Source of the DNA: Roseobacter sp.
Lineage (GTDB): Bacteria; Pseudomonadota; Alphaproteobacteria; Rhodobacterales; Rhodobacteraceae
NCBI GenBank assembly: GCA_002731875.1
Contig: PCCY01000021.1
Coordinates: 866,509 to 930,508, forward strand
Direction: 5' to 3'
DNA: 64,000 bases
Part shown: positions 44,429 through 53,836 of the stretch, piece after piece
Numbering within the stretch: position 1 is the first letter of the stretch
Layout of the letters: each line of letters starts with the position of its first letter
Notes under the pieces: generated by a model
Seen by the model: the letters and a program-made list of their open reading frames with translations, nothing else
What the model was told of the DNA's origin: nothing
Database searches by the model: none
Position numbers and translations under genes: made by a program

Positions 44429-45841
44429 ATGACACGATACCCCCGAGATTTTCGCGGCTATGGCCCGACCCCGCCTGACGCAAAATGGCCGGGTGGGGCG
44501 CGGATCGCGGTGCAGTTCGTACTGAACTACGAAGAGGGCGGGGAAAATAACATATTGCACGGGGACGCCGCATCCGAGGCGTTTCTGTCCGAAATCGTTG
44601 GCGCTGTCCCTTGGCCTGGCCAGCGTCACTGGAATATGGAATCGATCTATGATTACGGGGCACGGGCCGGCTTTTGGCGGCTACACCGTTTGTTTACGGG
44701 CGCGGGTATTCCGGTAACCGTCTATGGTGTTGCCAGCGCTTTGGCGCGTGCGCCCGAACAGGTCGAGGCTATGAAAGCTGCCAACTGGGAAATCGCCAGT
44801 CACGGGCTGAAATGGATTGATTACAAAGATCACACCGCCGCTGCCGAGAGCGCCGACATAGCCGAAGCCATTCGTTTGCACCGAGAAGTCGTAGGCGAAG
44901 CGCCCCGGGGGTGGTACACCGGGCGCAGTTCAATCAACACGGTGGCGCTGGCATCCGAAATCGGGGGGTTCGACTATATCTCCGACACCTACGACGATGA
45001 TTTGCCCTACTGGACCCAGATCGCGGGGCGCGACCAGTTGATCATCCCCTATACGTTGGATTGCAACGACATGCGGTTTGCCACCCCGCAAGGGTTCAAT
45101 TCGGGAGACCAATTCTATACCTACCTGTGCGATACTTTCGACGCTCTCTATGCGGAAGGTGCGGCGGGTAATGCCAAGATGATGTCGGTCGGTCTGCACT
45201 GCCGCCTGATCGGGCGTCCGGGGCGTGTTCAGGCGTTGAAACGATTTATAGAATACATCGGCCGGGTCGAGGGCGTCTGGACCCCGCGACGCATCGAAAT
45301 AGCCAATCATTGGCGCGAAACCCATCCCCCGAAATCCATCTTTCGCGCAGACTTGATGACCCGCGAGGATTTCGTCGCCCGCTTCGGTGGCGTGTACGAA
45401 CATTCGGCATGGGTCGCAGAACGTGCGTTTGATCTGGAATTGGGGCCTGCCCATAATTGTGCCGCCGGTATCCATAGCGCGTTATCGCGGGTGTTTCGGT
45501 CTGCCAGCCCAGCCGAACGCCTTGGCGTGTTGCGGGCGCATCCCGACCTTGCCGGCAAGCTGGCGGTCGCCAAGCGGCTCACCGCGGAAAGCACGAGCGA
45601 GCAAGCCAGTGCGGGTCTGGATGCATTGACCGATGCCGAGCGTAGCAGGTTTGAGGAGCTCAACACCGCTTACGTCACCAAGCACGGGTTCCCCTTCATC
45701 ATCGCGGTCAAAGACCACGACAAAGCGGGTATCTTGAAACATTTCCAGGCACGCCTGGCAAATGCCACTGCTTCGGAATTCGATACCGCCTGTAAACAGG
45801 TCGAACGTATTGCCCGGCTGCGCCTGGAGGAGATGATATGA
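44429..45841 (+). CDS. puuE: fused allantoinase (PuuE) and OHCU decarboxylase (UraD)
   Basis: The 470-residue protein joins two purine-catabolic enzymes. Residues 1-305 are a polysaccharide-deacetylase-fold allantoinase (RDFRGYGPTPPDAKWPGGAR; EIASHGLKWIDY; IGRPGRVQAL), which opens the allantoin ring. Residues 310-470 are a UraD domain (FVARFGGVYEHSAWVAE; HPDLAGKLA near 371; FPFIIAVKDHDKAGIL), which decarboxylates OHCU to S-allantoin. The two steps are consecutive. The ATG at 44429 has AAGGA upstream; longer frames run into non-coding sequence. It overlaps the next gene by four bases. Confidence 0.93.
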   Translation: MTRYPRDFRGYGPTPPDAKWPGGARIAVQFVLNYEEGGENNILHGDAASEAFLSEIVGAVPWPGQRHWNMESIYDYGARAGFWRLHRLFTGAGIPVTVYGVASALARAPEQVEAMKAANWEIASHGLKWIDYKDHTAAAESADIAEAIRLHREVVGEAPRGWYTGRSSINTVALASEIGGFDYISDTYDDDLPYWTQIAGRDQLIIPYTLDCNDMRFATPQGFNSGDQFYTYLCDTFDALYAEGAAGNAKMMSVGLHCRLIGRPGRVQALKRFIEYIGRVEGVWTPRRIEIANHWRETHPPKSIFRADLMTREDFVARFGGVYEHSAWVAERAFDLELGPAHNCAAGIHSALSRVFRSASPAERLGVLRAHPDLAGKLAVAKRLTAESTSEQASAGLDALTDAERSRFEELNTAYVTKHGFPFIIAVKDHDKAGILKHFQARLANATASEFDTACKQVERIARLRLEEMI

Positions 45842-46656
45842 CAAGCTACGCTTTCCCGCCCGGGGGGCTGCCGGACCAGTCGACCTCGCCGGAAAGTACC
45901 GCAGTCTTTACGCCAGCCTATGCGGTAATTCCCGCATCGGTACAGCGCGATATTGTGACAAGTTTCCTACCCGAATGGCGTGACAGCCGCGCCTGGGTAC
46001 TGGCCCGGCCCTTGACCGGCTTCGCCGAGACCTTTTCGCAGTATGCGCTAGAGATCGCACCCGGAGGAGGCAGTGCGCGCCCCGAACCCGACAAAGCGGC
46101 CCAAGGCGTTTTGTTTGTTGCTGTCGGGACGGCGCGGCTTACCATTGGCGAGGCTGAACACGACCTCAGGCCGGGGTCCTATGCCTATTTGCCGCCCGCG
46201 TCGGATTGGTCGCTGTTCACCACAGGGGATACGCCTTGCAAACTCCACTGGATACGCAAGCGGTATACGCCGGTGTCGGGGCTAGACATGCCGCCAGCAC
46301 TGGTTACTCACGAGAAGGATGTGCCGCAGGTCGCCATGCCTCACACTGACGGGGCATGGGCGACACAGCGGTTTGTTGAACCGACCGACCTGCGACACGA
46401 CATGCACGTGAATATCGTCACTTTTCAGCCCGGCGGGCTTATCCCCTTTGCCGAAACCCATGTGATGGAACATGGCCTGTATGTCTTGCAGGGCACGGCG
46501 AATTACCTTCTTAACCGCGACTGGGTTCCGGTCGAGGCCGGTGATTTCATGTGGCTTCGGGCATTTTGTCCGCAGGCCTGCGTAGCGACCGGCGAAGAAC
46601 CTTTTCGGTATCTGCTGTACAAGGATGTGAACCGCCACATGCCCCTGACCCTATGA
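45838..46656 (+). CDS. allE: (S)-ureidoglycine aminohydrolase
   Basis: The 272-residue bicupin protein releases ammonia from (S)-ureidoglycine to give ureidoglycolate. Both cupin halves are visible: the first around GTARLTIGEAEHDLRPGSYAYLP, the second with FAETHVMEHGLYVLQG (metal-ligand His/Glu set) and PVEAGDFMWLRAFCPQACVA. It is coupled to the fusion gene upstream and to allA downstream by four-base overlaps. Its substrate is produced from allantoate by an amidohydrolase, which is missing from this operon. Confidence 0.92.
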   Translation: MTSYAFPPGGLPDQSTSPESTAVFTPAYAVIPASVQRDIVTSFLPEWRDSRAWVLARPLTGFAETFSQYALEIAPGGGSARPEPDKAAQGVLFVAVGTARLTIGEAEHDLRPGSYAYLPPASDWSLFTTGDTPCKLHWIRKRYTPVSGLDMPPALVTHEKDVPQVAMPHTDGAWATQRFVEPTDLRHDMHVNIVTFQPGGLIPFAETHVMEHGLYVLQGTANYLLNRDWVPVEAGDFMWLRAFCPQACVATGEEPFRYLLYKDVNRHMPLTL

Positions 46657-47141
46657 CCCGCGCCATACATAGCCAGCCACTGACCAGGGAAAGCTTTGCG
46701 CCATTCGGCGAAATACTTGACGCCTCGGGCCAACCGGATCGGATGATCAACGCTGGAATGTGCGGGCGCCATCATGATTTGGCCGCGCTGGATTTCGGGC
46801 AGGATGGACAGGCCGGGATCAGCATCTTTGATGCCCGCCCCCGCAGTTTTCCCTATACGCTGGATCTGCTTGAGCGTCACCCCGAAGGATCGCAAGCGTT
46901 TCTTCCGCTGACAGGTCATCCGTTTCTCGTCATCGTCGCCCCCGATCACAACGGCGCGCCGGGCACGCCGCTCGCGTTTATCACACACCCTTTTCAGGGG
47001 GTGAACTTCCGGCGCGGCACCTGGCACGGCGTGCTGACGCCTTTGGCCGAACCGGGGCTTTTCGCCGTTGTCGATCGTATCGGCGCGACCACAAACCTTG
47101 ACGAATACCCGCTTGATCCGCCTTATGTGATCAAAGGTTAG
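46653..47141 (+). CDS. allA: ureidoglycolate lyase
   Basis: AllA splits ureidoglycolate into glyoxylate and urea. The 162-residue protein has the family pattern LTRESFAPFGEIL at the start, GRHHDLAALDF, LDLLERHPEGSQAFLPL and FRRGTWHGVLTPL. The ATG at 46653 overlaps the allE stop (TGA at 46654-46656), so the start is well supported over the longer frame. Urease genes to use the urea are not in the window. Confidence 0.93.
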   Translation: MTRAIHSQPLTRESFAPFGEILDASGQPDRMINAGMCGRHHDLAALDFGQDGQAGISIFDARPRSFPYTLDLLERHPEGSQAFLPLTGHPFLVIVAPDHNGAPGTPLAFITHPFQGVNFRRGTWHGVLTPLAEPGLFAVVDRIGATTNLDEYPLDPPYVIKG

Positions 47142-47248
47142 ACCCAAAAGATGCACACCACATGCAACAAGCGGTCACCGTGACCTCAACAGCTTTCGCG
47201 CTCGCTTGGCCGCACTGACGACAAAGCAAGATCCAAGGAACTCCTTTC

Positions 47249-48469
47249 ATGTATGATATGGCCGCTATTACTACCTGGATTGAATTCGCTGTCCGGTGGG
47301 TGCATGTCATCACGGCGATTGCGTGGATCGGGTCGTCATTCTACTTCATAGCGCTTGATCTCGGGCTGCACCGTGACCGCAATCTGCAATCGGGTGCCGA
47401 CGGCGAGGAATGGCAGGTGCACGGCGGGGGGTTCTACCACGTGCAAAAGTACCTCGTCGCCCCTTCGCAGATGCCTGATGACCTGATCTGGTTCAAATGG
47501 GAAAGCTATTCGACCTGGCTATCCGGCTTCGCCCTGCTGATCTTGGTTTACTATCTGGGGGCTGAATTCTACCTCGTGGATCCGCGCATAGCGGATCTGG
47601 CGACGTGGCAGGCAATAGGGATTTCGCTGGCGTCGCTGGTTTTTGGGTGGATAGCCTATGACCAGATATGCAAAAGCAAGTTCGGCAATGACAACACGCG
47701 CCTGATGATCGTTCTATACGTGATCCTGGTGGGGATGGCGTATTTCTATACATCGGTCTTTTCGGGTCGGGCCGCGTTGCTTCACCTGGGGGCCTTCACC
47801 GCCAGCATCATGTCGGCCAACGTGTTTTTCATCATCATGCCGAACCAGCGTATTGTTGTGGCCGACCTAAAGGCAGGGCGTACTCCGGACGCGAAATACG
47901 GCAAGATCGCGAAGCAGCGCAGCACGCATAACAACTATCTTACGCTGCCGGTGATTTTTCTGATGCTCAGCAACCACTATCCACTGGCCTTCGCGTCAGA
48001 GATGAACTGGCTGATTGCCGCACTGGTGTTCCTGATGGGAGTGACGATCCGGCACTATTTCAACAGCGTGCATGCCCGTCAGGGGAATCCGACGTGGACA
48101 TGGCTGGCAACGGCACTGCTGTTCATTGCAATTATCTGGTTATCTACCGCGCCGATGTTTCGCGCCGATGAACCTCAGCAGGCGTCGGGCGCAGCTTTGC
48201 GTTTCGCCCAAGCCGACGGTTTTGGGCGGGTGCAGGATATCGTCACGGGACGGTGCAGCATGTGTCACGCCGCAGATCCGGGGTGGGAGGGGTTGCTGTG
48301 GGCACCCAAGGGGATACGGTTGGAAACCGAATATCAGATCGCCAGCGCTGCAAAGCAGATCTATCTGCAGGCAGGTATCACCAATGCGATGCCGCCGGCG
48401 AATCTTAGCCATATGGAGCCGACAGAGCGTGCTGAAATTGTCGCTTGGTTCAATGCTGCCAACAAATAA
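47249..48469 (+). CDS. puuD: urate hydroxylase PuuD, membrane cytochrome c type
   Basis: PuuD converts urate to 5-hydroxyisourate and passes electrons to the respiratory chain instead of making peroxide like uricase. The 406-residue protein has about eight membrane helices with conserved histidines (RWVHVITAIAWIG; HGGGFYHVQKY) and a C-terminal cytochrome c domain with CSMCH at 336-340 and a probable Met381 ligand. It follows allA by 107 bases and starts the chain completed by UraH, the UraD and PuuE domains, AllE and AllA. AAGGAAC lies near the ATG. Confidence 0.94.
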   Translation: MYDMAAITTWIEFAVRWVHVITAIAWIGSSFYFIALDLGLHRDRNLQSGADGEEWQVHGGGFYHVQKYLVAPSQMPDDLIWFKWESYSTWLSGFALLILVYYLGAEFYLVDPRIADLATWQAIGISLASLVFGWIAYDQICKSKFGNDNTRLMIVLYVILVGMAYFYTSVFSGRAALLHLGAFTASIMSANVFFIIMPNQRIVVADLKAGRTPDAKYGKIAKQRSTHNNYLTLPVIFLMLSNHYPLAFASEMNWLIAALVFLMGVTIRHYFNSVHARQGNPTWTWLATALLFIAIIWLSTAPMFRADEPQQASGAALRFAQADGFGRVQDIVTGRCSMCHAADPGWEGLLWAPKGIRLETEYQIASAAKQIYLQAGITNAMPPANLSHMEPTERAEIVAWFNAANK

Positions 48470-48521
48470 CACGCGGGAAGATGCGGCTGGATAGGTATAA
48501 TCTCGTCTTTCAGAATCGTCA

Positions 48522-48544
48522 GCCGCTATGCTAGGTATAGCGGC
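48522..48544 (+). promoter_or_regulatory. mutL: hairpin abutting the mutL start codon
   Basis: GCCGCTAT (48522-48529) and ATAGCGGC (48537-48544) pair across a seven-base loop ending directly before the mutL ATG. No Shine-Dalgarno sequence is visible. A -10-like TATAAT sits at 48496-48501, without a good -35. The hairpin could limit translation, or the palindrome could be a DNA-binding site. Confidence 0.4.
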
Positions 48545-50392
48545 ATGGCATATCAAAACCCCAACATAAGCGAAGCACTCCCGGTCATCCGCCAGCTTGA
48601 TGAAGCCGCGATCAATCGTATCGCCGCCGGAGAAGTGGTCGAACGTCCGGCGTCTGCCGTCAAGGAACTGGTCGAAAACGCCATTGATGCGGGCGCACGA
48701 CAGGTCACCATCGAATATGCGGATGGCGGGAAAACACTGATCCGGGTAACGGATGATGGGTGCGGCATTGCGTCCAGCGACCTGATGTTGGCTTTGTCAC
48801 GTCATGCCACGTCAAAAATCGACGGATCTGACTTGTTGAGCATTCATACTTTCGGGTTCCGCGGTGAGGCATTGCCTTCACTAGGTGCCGTCGGCCGATT
48901 GACGATCTCCAGTCGTGTCGCGGGTCAGGACGGGGCCGAGGTTTCGATCAATGGCGGGCAGGCCGGGCCGGTGCGCCCTGCGGCTTTGAACGGTGGCACC
49001 GTCGTCACGCTTCGCAACCTGTTTTTTGCCACCCCGGCCCGACTGAAGTTTTTGCGAACCGATCGCGCCGAGGCGCAGGCGATCGCCGATATCATCAAAC
49101 GACTGGCGATGGCGGAGCCCTTCGTCCGTTTCATTCTGCGCGATGTGTCTGGCGACGGACCGGGCCGCGAGGTATTTCGCGCGGATGCAGAGCAAGGCGA
49201 TATGTTTGCTGCCCTGCAAGGGCGGCTGGCACAGGTGCTCGGACGCGAATTCGCGGAAAACGCGCTGGCTGTTGATGCTGAACGCGACGGGCTACACCTG
49301 ACCGGCTTTGCGGCGCTGCCCACCTATTCGCGCGGTTCGGCGGTGATGCAGTATCTTTTTGTAAATGGTCGGCCCGTGCGGGACAAGTTGCTGGTCGGGG
49401 CGCTGCGGGGTGCCTATTTTGACCTGCTCAGCCGCGACCGCCACCCGGCTGCGGCGTTGTTCATCGATTGCGACCCGACACTTGTTGACGTGAACGTACA
49501 TCCCGCGAAGTCAGAAGTGCGATTTCGCGATCCCGGTATCGCACGCGGCCTGATTGTATCGGGCCTGCGTCACGCATTGGCAGATGCGGGGCATCGGGCT
49601 TCGACCACCGTGGCCAATGCCACGCTGGGTGCCATGCGCCCCGAACAATTGACAGCGCGGGTCTATCAAATGGACCGCCCCTCCGTCGTGGCCCGCGGCA
49701 CGGCCTATCAGGCGCAAGCCCCGGAACCCGGGTTTGCGGAAACCGCCGGGATGTGGGCGCGGGTCGAAGCACAGACTGAAAACGAGACCGCAACCGAGCA
49801 GGACGCCCCTGATTATCCCTTGGGAACCGCGCGCGGCCAGGTTCACGAAAACTATATTGTCGCCCAGACTGCGACGGGCATGGTGATCGTCGACCAACAC
49901 GCCGCGCACGAACGATTGGTCTATGAAAAGCTCAAACACCAGATGTCGGAAAACGGCGTTGCAGCCCAGGCGTTGCTGATCCCAGAGATCGTGGATCTTT
50001 CGGCCTCGGACTGTGCGCGACTGCTGGAGATGGCAGACCAGATGGCAGGCTTCGGTTTGGGCATCGAACCGTTTGGTGGAAACGCCATCGCCGTAAGGGA
50101 AACCCCGGCCATTCTCGGGGTTGTCGATGCCAAGGCGATGATCCTTGATATTCTGGATGAGCTTGCCGATCAGAACGAAAGCAATTCACTCCAAGCGCGC
50201 CTCGAAGCGATCCTGAGCCGGGTCGCGTGCCATGGCTCTATCCGGTCTGGTCGCCGGATGCGGGCCGAGGAAATGAACGCCTTGCTGCGCGAGATGGAAG
50301 CGACGCCTCATTCTGGACAGTGCAATCACGGACGCCCGACCTATGTCGAACTGAAGCTCAGTGACATTGAACGATTGTTCGGTCGCACATGA
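48545..50392 (+). CDS. mutL: DNA mismatch repair protein MutL
   Basis: MutL couples MutS mismatch recognition to strand incision. The 615-residue protein has the GHKL ATPase motifs [32 protein letters not shown] and [13 protein letters not shown] in the N-terminal 330 residues. The C-terminal dimerisation domain carries the metal-dependent endonuclease motif [12 protein letters not shown] (DQHA-x2-E-x4-E, near residue 449) plus ACHGSIRSG and CNHGRPT. It is thus an incising MutL, as expected in bacteria without MutH. Its stop overlaps the rmuC start by four bases. Confidence 0.96.
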   Translation: MAYQNPNISEALPVIRQLDEAAINRIAAGEVVERPASAVKELVENAIDAGARQVTIEYADGGKTLIRVTDDGCGIASSDLMLALSRHATSKIDGSDLLSIHTFGFRGEALPSLGAVGRLTISSRVAGQDGAEVSINGGQAGPVRPAALNGGTVVTLRNLFFATPARLKFLRTDRAEAQAIADIIKRLAMAEPFVRFILRDVSGDGPGREVFRADAEQGDMFAALQGRLAQVLGREFAENALAVDAERDGLHLTGFAALPTYSRGSAVMQYLFVNGRPVRDKLLVGALRGAYFDLLSRDRHPAAALFIDCDPTLVDVNVHPAKSEVRFRDPGIARGLIVSGLRHALADAGHRASTTVANATLGAMRPEQLTARVYQMDRPSVVARGTAYQAQAPEPGFAETAGMWARVEAQTENETATEQDAPDYPLGTARGQVHENYIVAQTATGMVIVDQHAAHERLVYEKLKHQMSENGVAAQALLIPEIVDLSASDCARLLEMADQMAGFGLGIEPFGGNAIAVRETPAILGVVDAKAMILDILDELADQNESNSLQARLEAILSRVACHGSIRSGRRMRAEEMNALLREMEATPHSGQCNHGRPTYVELKLSDIERLFGRT

Positions 50393-51630
50393 TCGGAATC
50401 GGCGGACAAACCTATTCCTTGGACGACCCGGTCGTTCTTCTGATCCTGGCGACCGCAGGGGCCATTTTTTTAGTGTTGATCCTGCTTGTGCTGGCGGTGC
50501 GTGCCGCAGGACGCTCGGCGCGGATGACAGAACCGCTGGCACGGCAGATGCAGGTTCTGGGCGGGCATGTACAGCAGCTTGGGATGGGGCAGGAACAGTT
50601 GCGCGGCGGCTTGCAGACGGTCTCGGATACGCAAGCCAATGCCCAGGCCCAGATGATCCAGAGCATCGAGGCCCGCATGGCCCACGTTCAGCAACAGATG
50701 CAAGACCGTCTCGCCGATAATGCTGCGCGCTCGGCCCGAAGCCTGACGGAGATGCAGGAAAGGATGAGCGAGACCCTGCATGGATCCAGTAAACAGACGA
50801 CAACCAGTCTGACGCAGCTTCAGGAACGGCTGGCCGCTATTGACCGTGCGCAAGACAACATCACGAAACTGTCCGGCGACGTCTTGTCGTTGCAAGACAT
50901 CCTGAGCAACAAGCAGACCCGAGGCGCATTTGGCGAAATTCAGTTGCACGATATCGTGTCAAAAGCACTGCCCAGTGACAGCTATACCATGCAGGCGTCG
51001 CTATCGTCCGGAAAACGCGCCGATTGCCTGATCCACCTGCCGCATCCGCCCGGACCCATCGTGATAGACAGCAAGTTCCCTCTGGAGGCATATGAAGCCT
51101 TGCGCCGGGCCAAAACCGATTCTGAGGTCAAAGAGGCGGCGCGCGCCATGCGTGTGGCGGTCAAGGCGCACATCTCGGCGATCAGCAGCAAATATATCAT
51201 CGAAGGGGAGACCGCGGATGGTGCATTGATGTTTCTACCGTCCGAGGCCGTATATGCAGAGCTGCACGGGAATTTTCCCGAACAGGTGCGCGAGGGCTTT
51301 GCTGCGCGGGTCTGGATCGTGTCGCCGACAACCTGCATGGCGACACTGAATACCATGCGCGCCATCCTGAAGGACGCTCGGATGCGCGAACAGGCGGGTG
51401 CCATCCGGAAAACCTTGAAGATGCTGCACCGGGACGTCGAACTTGTCGTGGAGCGCGTTGGCAAGCTGAACACGCATTTTGGTCAGGCGCGTGCCGATCT
51501 TGAAGGGTTGGGGACCGCTGCCGAAAGGGCGGGAAAACGGGCGGCACGACTGGACAACTTTGATTTTGAAGAACTCTCCCCGCAAGAGACCCCCATCATA
51601 CCATTGACCGGATCCGACAAGAAGAACTGA
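50389..51630 (+). CDS. rmuC: DNA recombination protein RmuC
   Basis: The 413-residue protein has an N-terminal membrane segment ([20 protein letters not shown]), a long coiled coil (about 60-160) and a C-terminal nuclease-like RmuC domain ([47 protein letters not shown]). RmuC limits rearrangements at inverted repeats in E. coli, and its biochemical activity is unproven. It is translationally coupled to mutL, a plausible repair operon. Confidence 0.93.
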   Translation: MIGIGGQTYSLDDPVVLLILATAGAIFLVLILLVLAVRAAGRSARMTEPLARQMQVLGGHVQQLGMGQEQLRGGLQTVSDTQANAQAQMIQSIEARMAHVQQQMQDRLADNAARSARSLTEMQERMSETLHGSSKQTTTSLTQLQERLAAIDRAQDNITKLSGDVLSLQDILSNKQTRGAFGEIQLHDIVSKALPSDSYTMQASLSSGKRADCLIHLPHPPGPIVIDSKFPLEAYEALRRAKTDSEVKEAARAMRVAVKAHISAISSKYIIEGETADGALMFLPSEAVYAELHGNFPEQVREGFAARVWIVSPTTCMATLNTMRAILKDARMREQAGAIRKTLKMLHRDVELVVERVGKLNTHFGQARADLEGLGTAAERAGKRAARLDNFDFEELSPQETPIIPLTGSDKKN

Positions 51631-51764
51631 GATTCCGGGGCGGTCCGTCGCTTAAAAGTTCGAAAAATTGCAGATAATTGTAATTGTGTGCAACTCCGCT
51701 AGATGTACACCCGTATATCATAATTATAAAAACCCATCTGCGACCGACAGGATACCCACGCCAT

Positions 51765-53084
51765 ATGCCTTTTGAAGCTATTGACCCGCCTCGTCATCAC
51801 GTGTCGGCGGCACCTCGTAGAATTGCGGTAATCGGTGCAGGTATCTCGGGCATGGGGGCTGCCCACCTGTTGGGTGAAGACCATCACGTGACCTTGTTTG
51901 AAACATGCGCCCGGCTGGGGGGGCACGCCCGAACCAGGATTGCAGGCAAGAACGGCGACCAACCGGTGGACACCGGTTTCATTGTCTTCAACTACGCGAA
52001 CTACCCTCATCTTGCCGCATTGTTCAAAGAATTGGATGTTCCGGTCGTTGAATCCAACATGAGCTTTGGCGCGTCCATTGATGGGGGGCGGCTGGAATAT
52101 GCGCTTACCACATTGGATTCGATATTCGCGCAGCGTAGCAATTTGGCTAACCCCAAGTTTCTGAGGATGCTAAGCGACATCGTGAGATTTAACAAAAATG
52201 CCACGAAAATCGCTCAAGACCGGTCACTGACCATTGGGGGTTTTCTGCAAAAGCTGGGTGCAGGCGAATATTTTCGCAACTACTACCTTGCGCCGCTGTC
52301 TGGGGCGATCTGGTCCACGCCCGTGGGCAAGATTATGGATTTCCCGGCATATTCCATGATTGATTTCTTTGAAAACCACGCCCTGCTTAGTCACAGCGGC
52401 CAGCACCAATGGTACACGGTCAAAGGTGGCTCACAGGAATATGTGAGCCGGCTTGGCGCTTCGCTGACGGCAAAAGGTGTGGATATTCGCCTCAACGCCG
52501 CGGTTCAGTCGGTACGTCGTACCGCCCTCGGGGTCGAGATAAAAACCGACGGGGCAAGTTGGGAAAGCTTTGACGAGGTGGTTCTCGCTACGCATTCCGA
52601 CGACGCGTTGGCCCTGCTGTCTGACCCAAGCGCCCAAGAGACTGCTGCATTGGGTGCGATGAAATACCAGCCGAACGATATCGTGCTGCATGCCGATACT
52701 TCCATGATGCCAAAGCGTCGCAAGACTTGGGCGTCGTGGATATATTCCGAGGACAAGGAACACGTGTCGGATCGGATCGACCTGACTTATTGGATGAACT
52801 CGCTGCAACCGATCCCCATGGATGATCCGCACTTCGTGACGCTCAATACCAAGCGCATGATCCGCGAAGAACTGATCTATGATCAGGTTACATTGCGACA
52901 CCCGGTGTATGATCTTGGCGCAATTGCGGCCCAGGAACAGGTGCGTGGTTTCAACGGGACCAACAAGACATGGTTCTGCGGTGCGTGGATGAAGCACGGT
53001 TTTCACGAAGACGGATTGTCGAGCGCGATAGATGTCGTGCGGGGCATGCGCGATCAGTCCAGGGTCGCCATGGCCGCTGAATGA
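51765..53084 (+). CDS. FAD-dependent amine-oxidase-like oxidoreductase of the DUF1365 cluster
   Basis: The 439-residue flavoprotein has an N-terminal dinucleotide-binding motif AVIGAGISGMGAAHLL, the NAD(P)-binding_8/amine-oxidase pattern GGHARTRIAG, and FIVFNYANYPHL. The ATG at 51765 is chosen for the family start; a longer frame to 51684 is unlikely. It is the first of five genes linked by overlaps. A gene set of this type belongs to the sigma-E/ChrR singlet-oxygen regulon in Rhodobacter sphaeroides and is tied there to membrane fatty-acid modification. I see no TGATCC-type sigma-E -35 element just upstream. Confidence 0.87.
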   Translation: MPFEAIDPPRHHVSAAPRRIAVIGAGISGMGAAHLLGEDHHVTLFETCARLGGHARTRIAGKNGDQPVDTGFIVFNYANYPHLAALFKELDVPVVESNMSFGASIDGGRLEYALTTLDSIFAQRSNLANPKFLRMLSDIVRFNKNATKIAQDRSLTIGGFLQKLGAGEYFRNYYLAPLSGAIWSTPVGKIMDFPAYSMIDFFENHALLSHSGQHQWYTVKGGSQEYVSRLGASLTAKGVDIRLNAAVQSVRRTALGVEIKTDGASWESFDEVVLATHSDDALALLSDPSAQETAALGAMKYQPNDIVLHADTSMMPKRRKTWASWIYSEDKEHVSDRIDLTYWMNSLQPIPMDDPHFVTLNTKRMIREELIYDQVTLRHPVYDLGAIAAQEQVRGFNGTNKTWFCGAWMKHGFHEDGLSSAIDVVRGMRDQSRVAMAAE

Positions 53085-53836
53085 CCACCTCTGTCGATCA
53101 TATTCGGGCCACCACCTATCATGGGCGCAAAGGCACCGTCGAAAATGCATTTCGCTACTCGGTTGATTACGTGTTGCTGGACGCCGAGGCAGATATCAAA
53201 CCTTTGGCCCTGTTTGCGCGCAACCGGGCCGGGGTAACATCAGTTCACGATATTGATCACGGGGGCCCGAGAGGCGCAGGAAGAGGGGCTGCGTGGGTGC
53301 GTGATGTACTGGCGCAGCACCAGATTCCAGGTGTTGTCCGGATTGAACTTTTGACTCAAGCGCGGTTGTTCGGTCACGTCTTCAACCCCGTCAGCTTTTG
53401 GCTGTGCCGGCGCGATGATGATGGCTTGATCGTAGTGATAGCGGAAGTATCCAACACATTCGGCGAACGTCACAGCTATTTGTGCCACCATCCCGACCTT
53501 CGCGAGATTACGCGCCAAGACCAGTTGGATGCCACCAAGATTTTTCACGTATCGCCGTTTCAGCCGGTGGCGGGAACGTATGCATTTCGATTTGATATCC
53601 GGAAAGACCGTCTTAGCATCTGGATCGACTATACCCAGACCGCAGGCGGGTTGATCGCGACGCTTACCGGAAGGCGGCAGCCGCTGACAAATACCGCGGT
53701 GCTTCGATCGATGATCCGTCGCCCGTTTGGATCGCGCCGGGTTCTGGCATTGATACACTGGCAGGCTGTCAAGCTGTGGTGGAAAGGCGGGGGATATCGC
53801 CCTGCACCGACCCCGCCCGAAAATGAGGTTTCTTAG
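53081..53836 (+). CDS. DUF1365 protein
   Basis: The 251-residue product has DUF1365 marks: TTYHGRKGTVENAFRYSVDYVLLD, VRIELLTQARLFGHVFNPVSFW, VIVVIAEVSNTFGERHSYL and ATKIFHVSPFQP (motifs given in pieces). Function is not established, but the family goes with cyclopropane-fatty-acid-type synthases and FAD oxidoreductases. It overlaps its FAD partner by four bases and the following GTG start by one base. Membrane-lipid modification is inferred from context. Confidence 0.87.
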   Translation: MTTSVDHIRATTYHGRKGTVENAFRYSVDYVLLDAEADIKPLALFARNRAGVTSVHDIDHGGPRGAGRGAAWVRDVLAQHQIPGVVRIELLTQARLFGHVFNPVSFWLCRRDDDGLIVVIAEVSNTFGERHSYLCHHPDLREITRQDQLDATKIFHVSPFQPVAGTYAFRFDIRKDRLSIWIDYTQTAGGLIATLTGRRQPLTNTAVLRSMIRRPFGSRRVLALIHWQAVKLWWKGGGYRPAPTPPENEVS

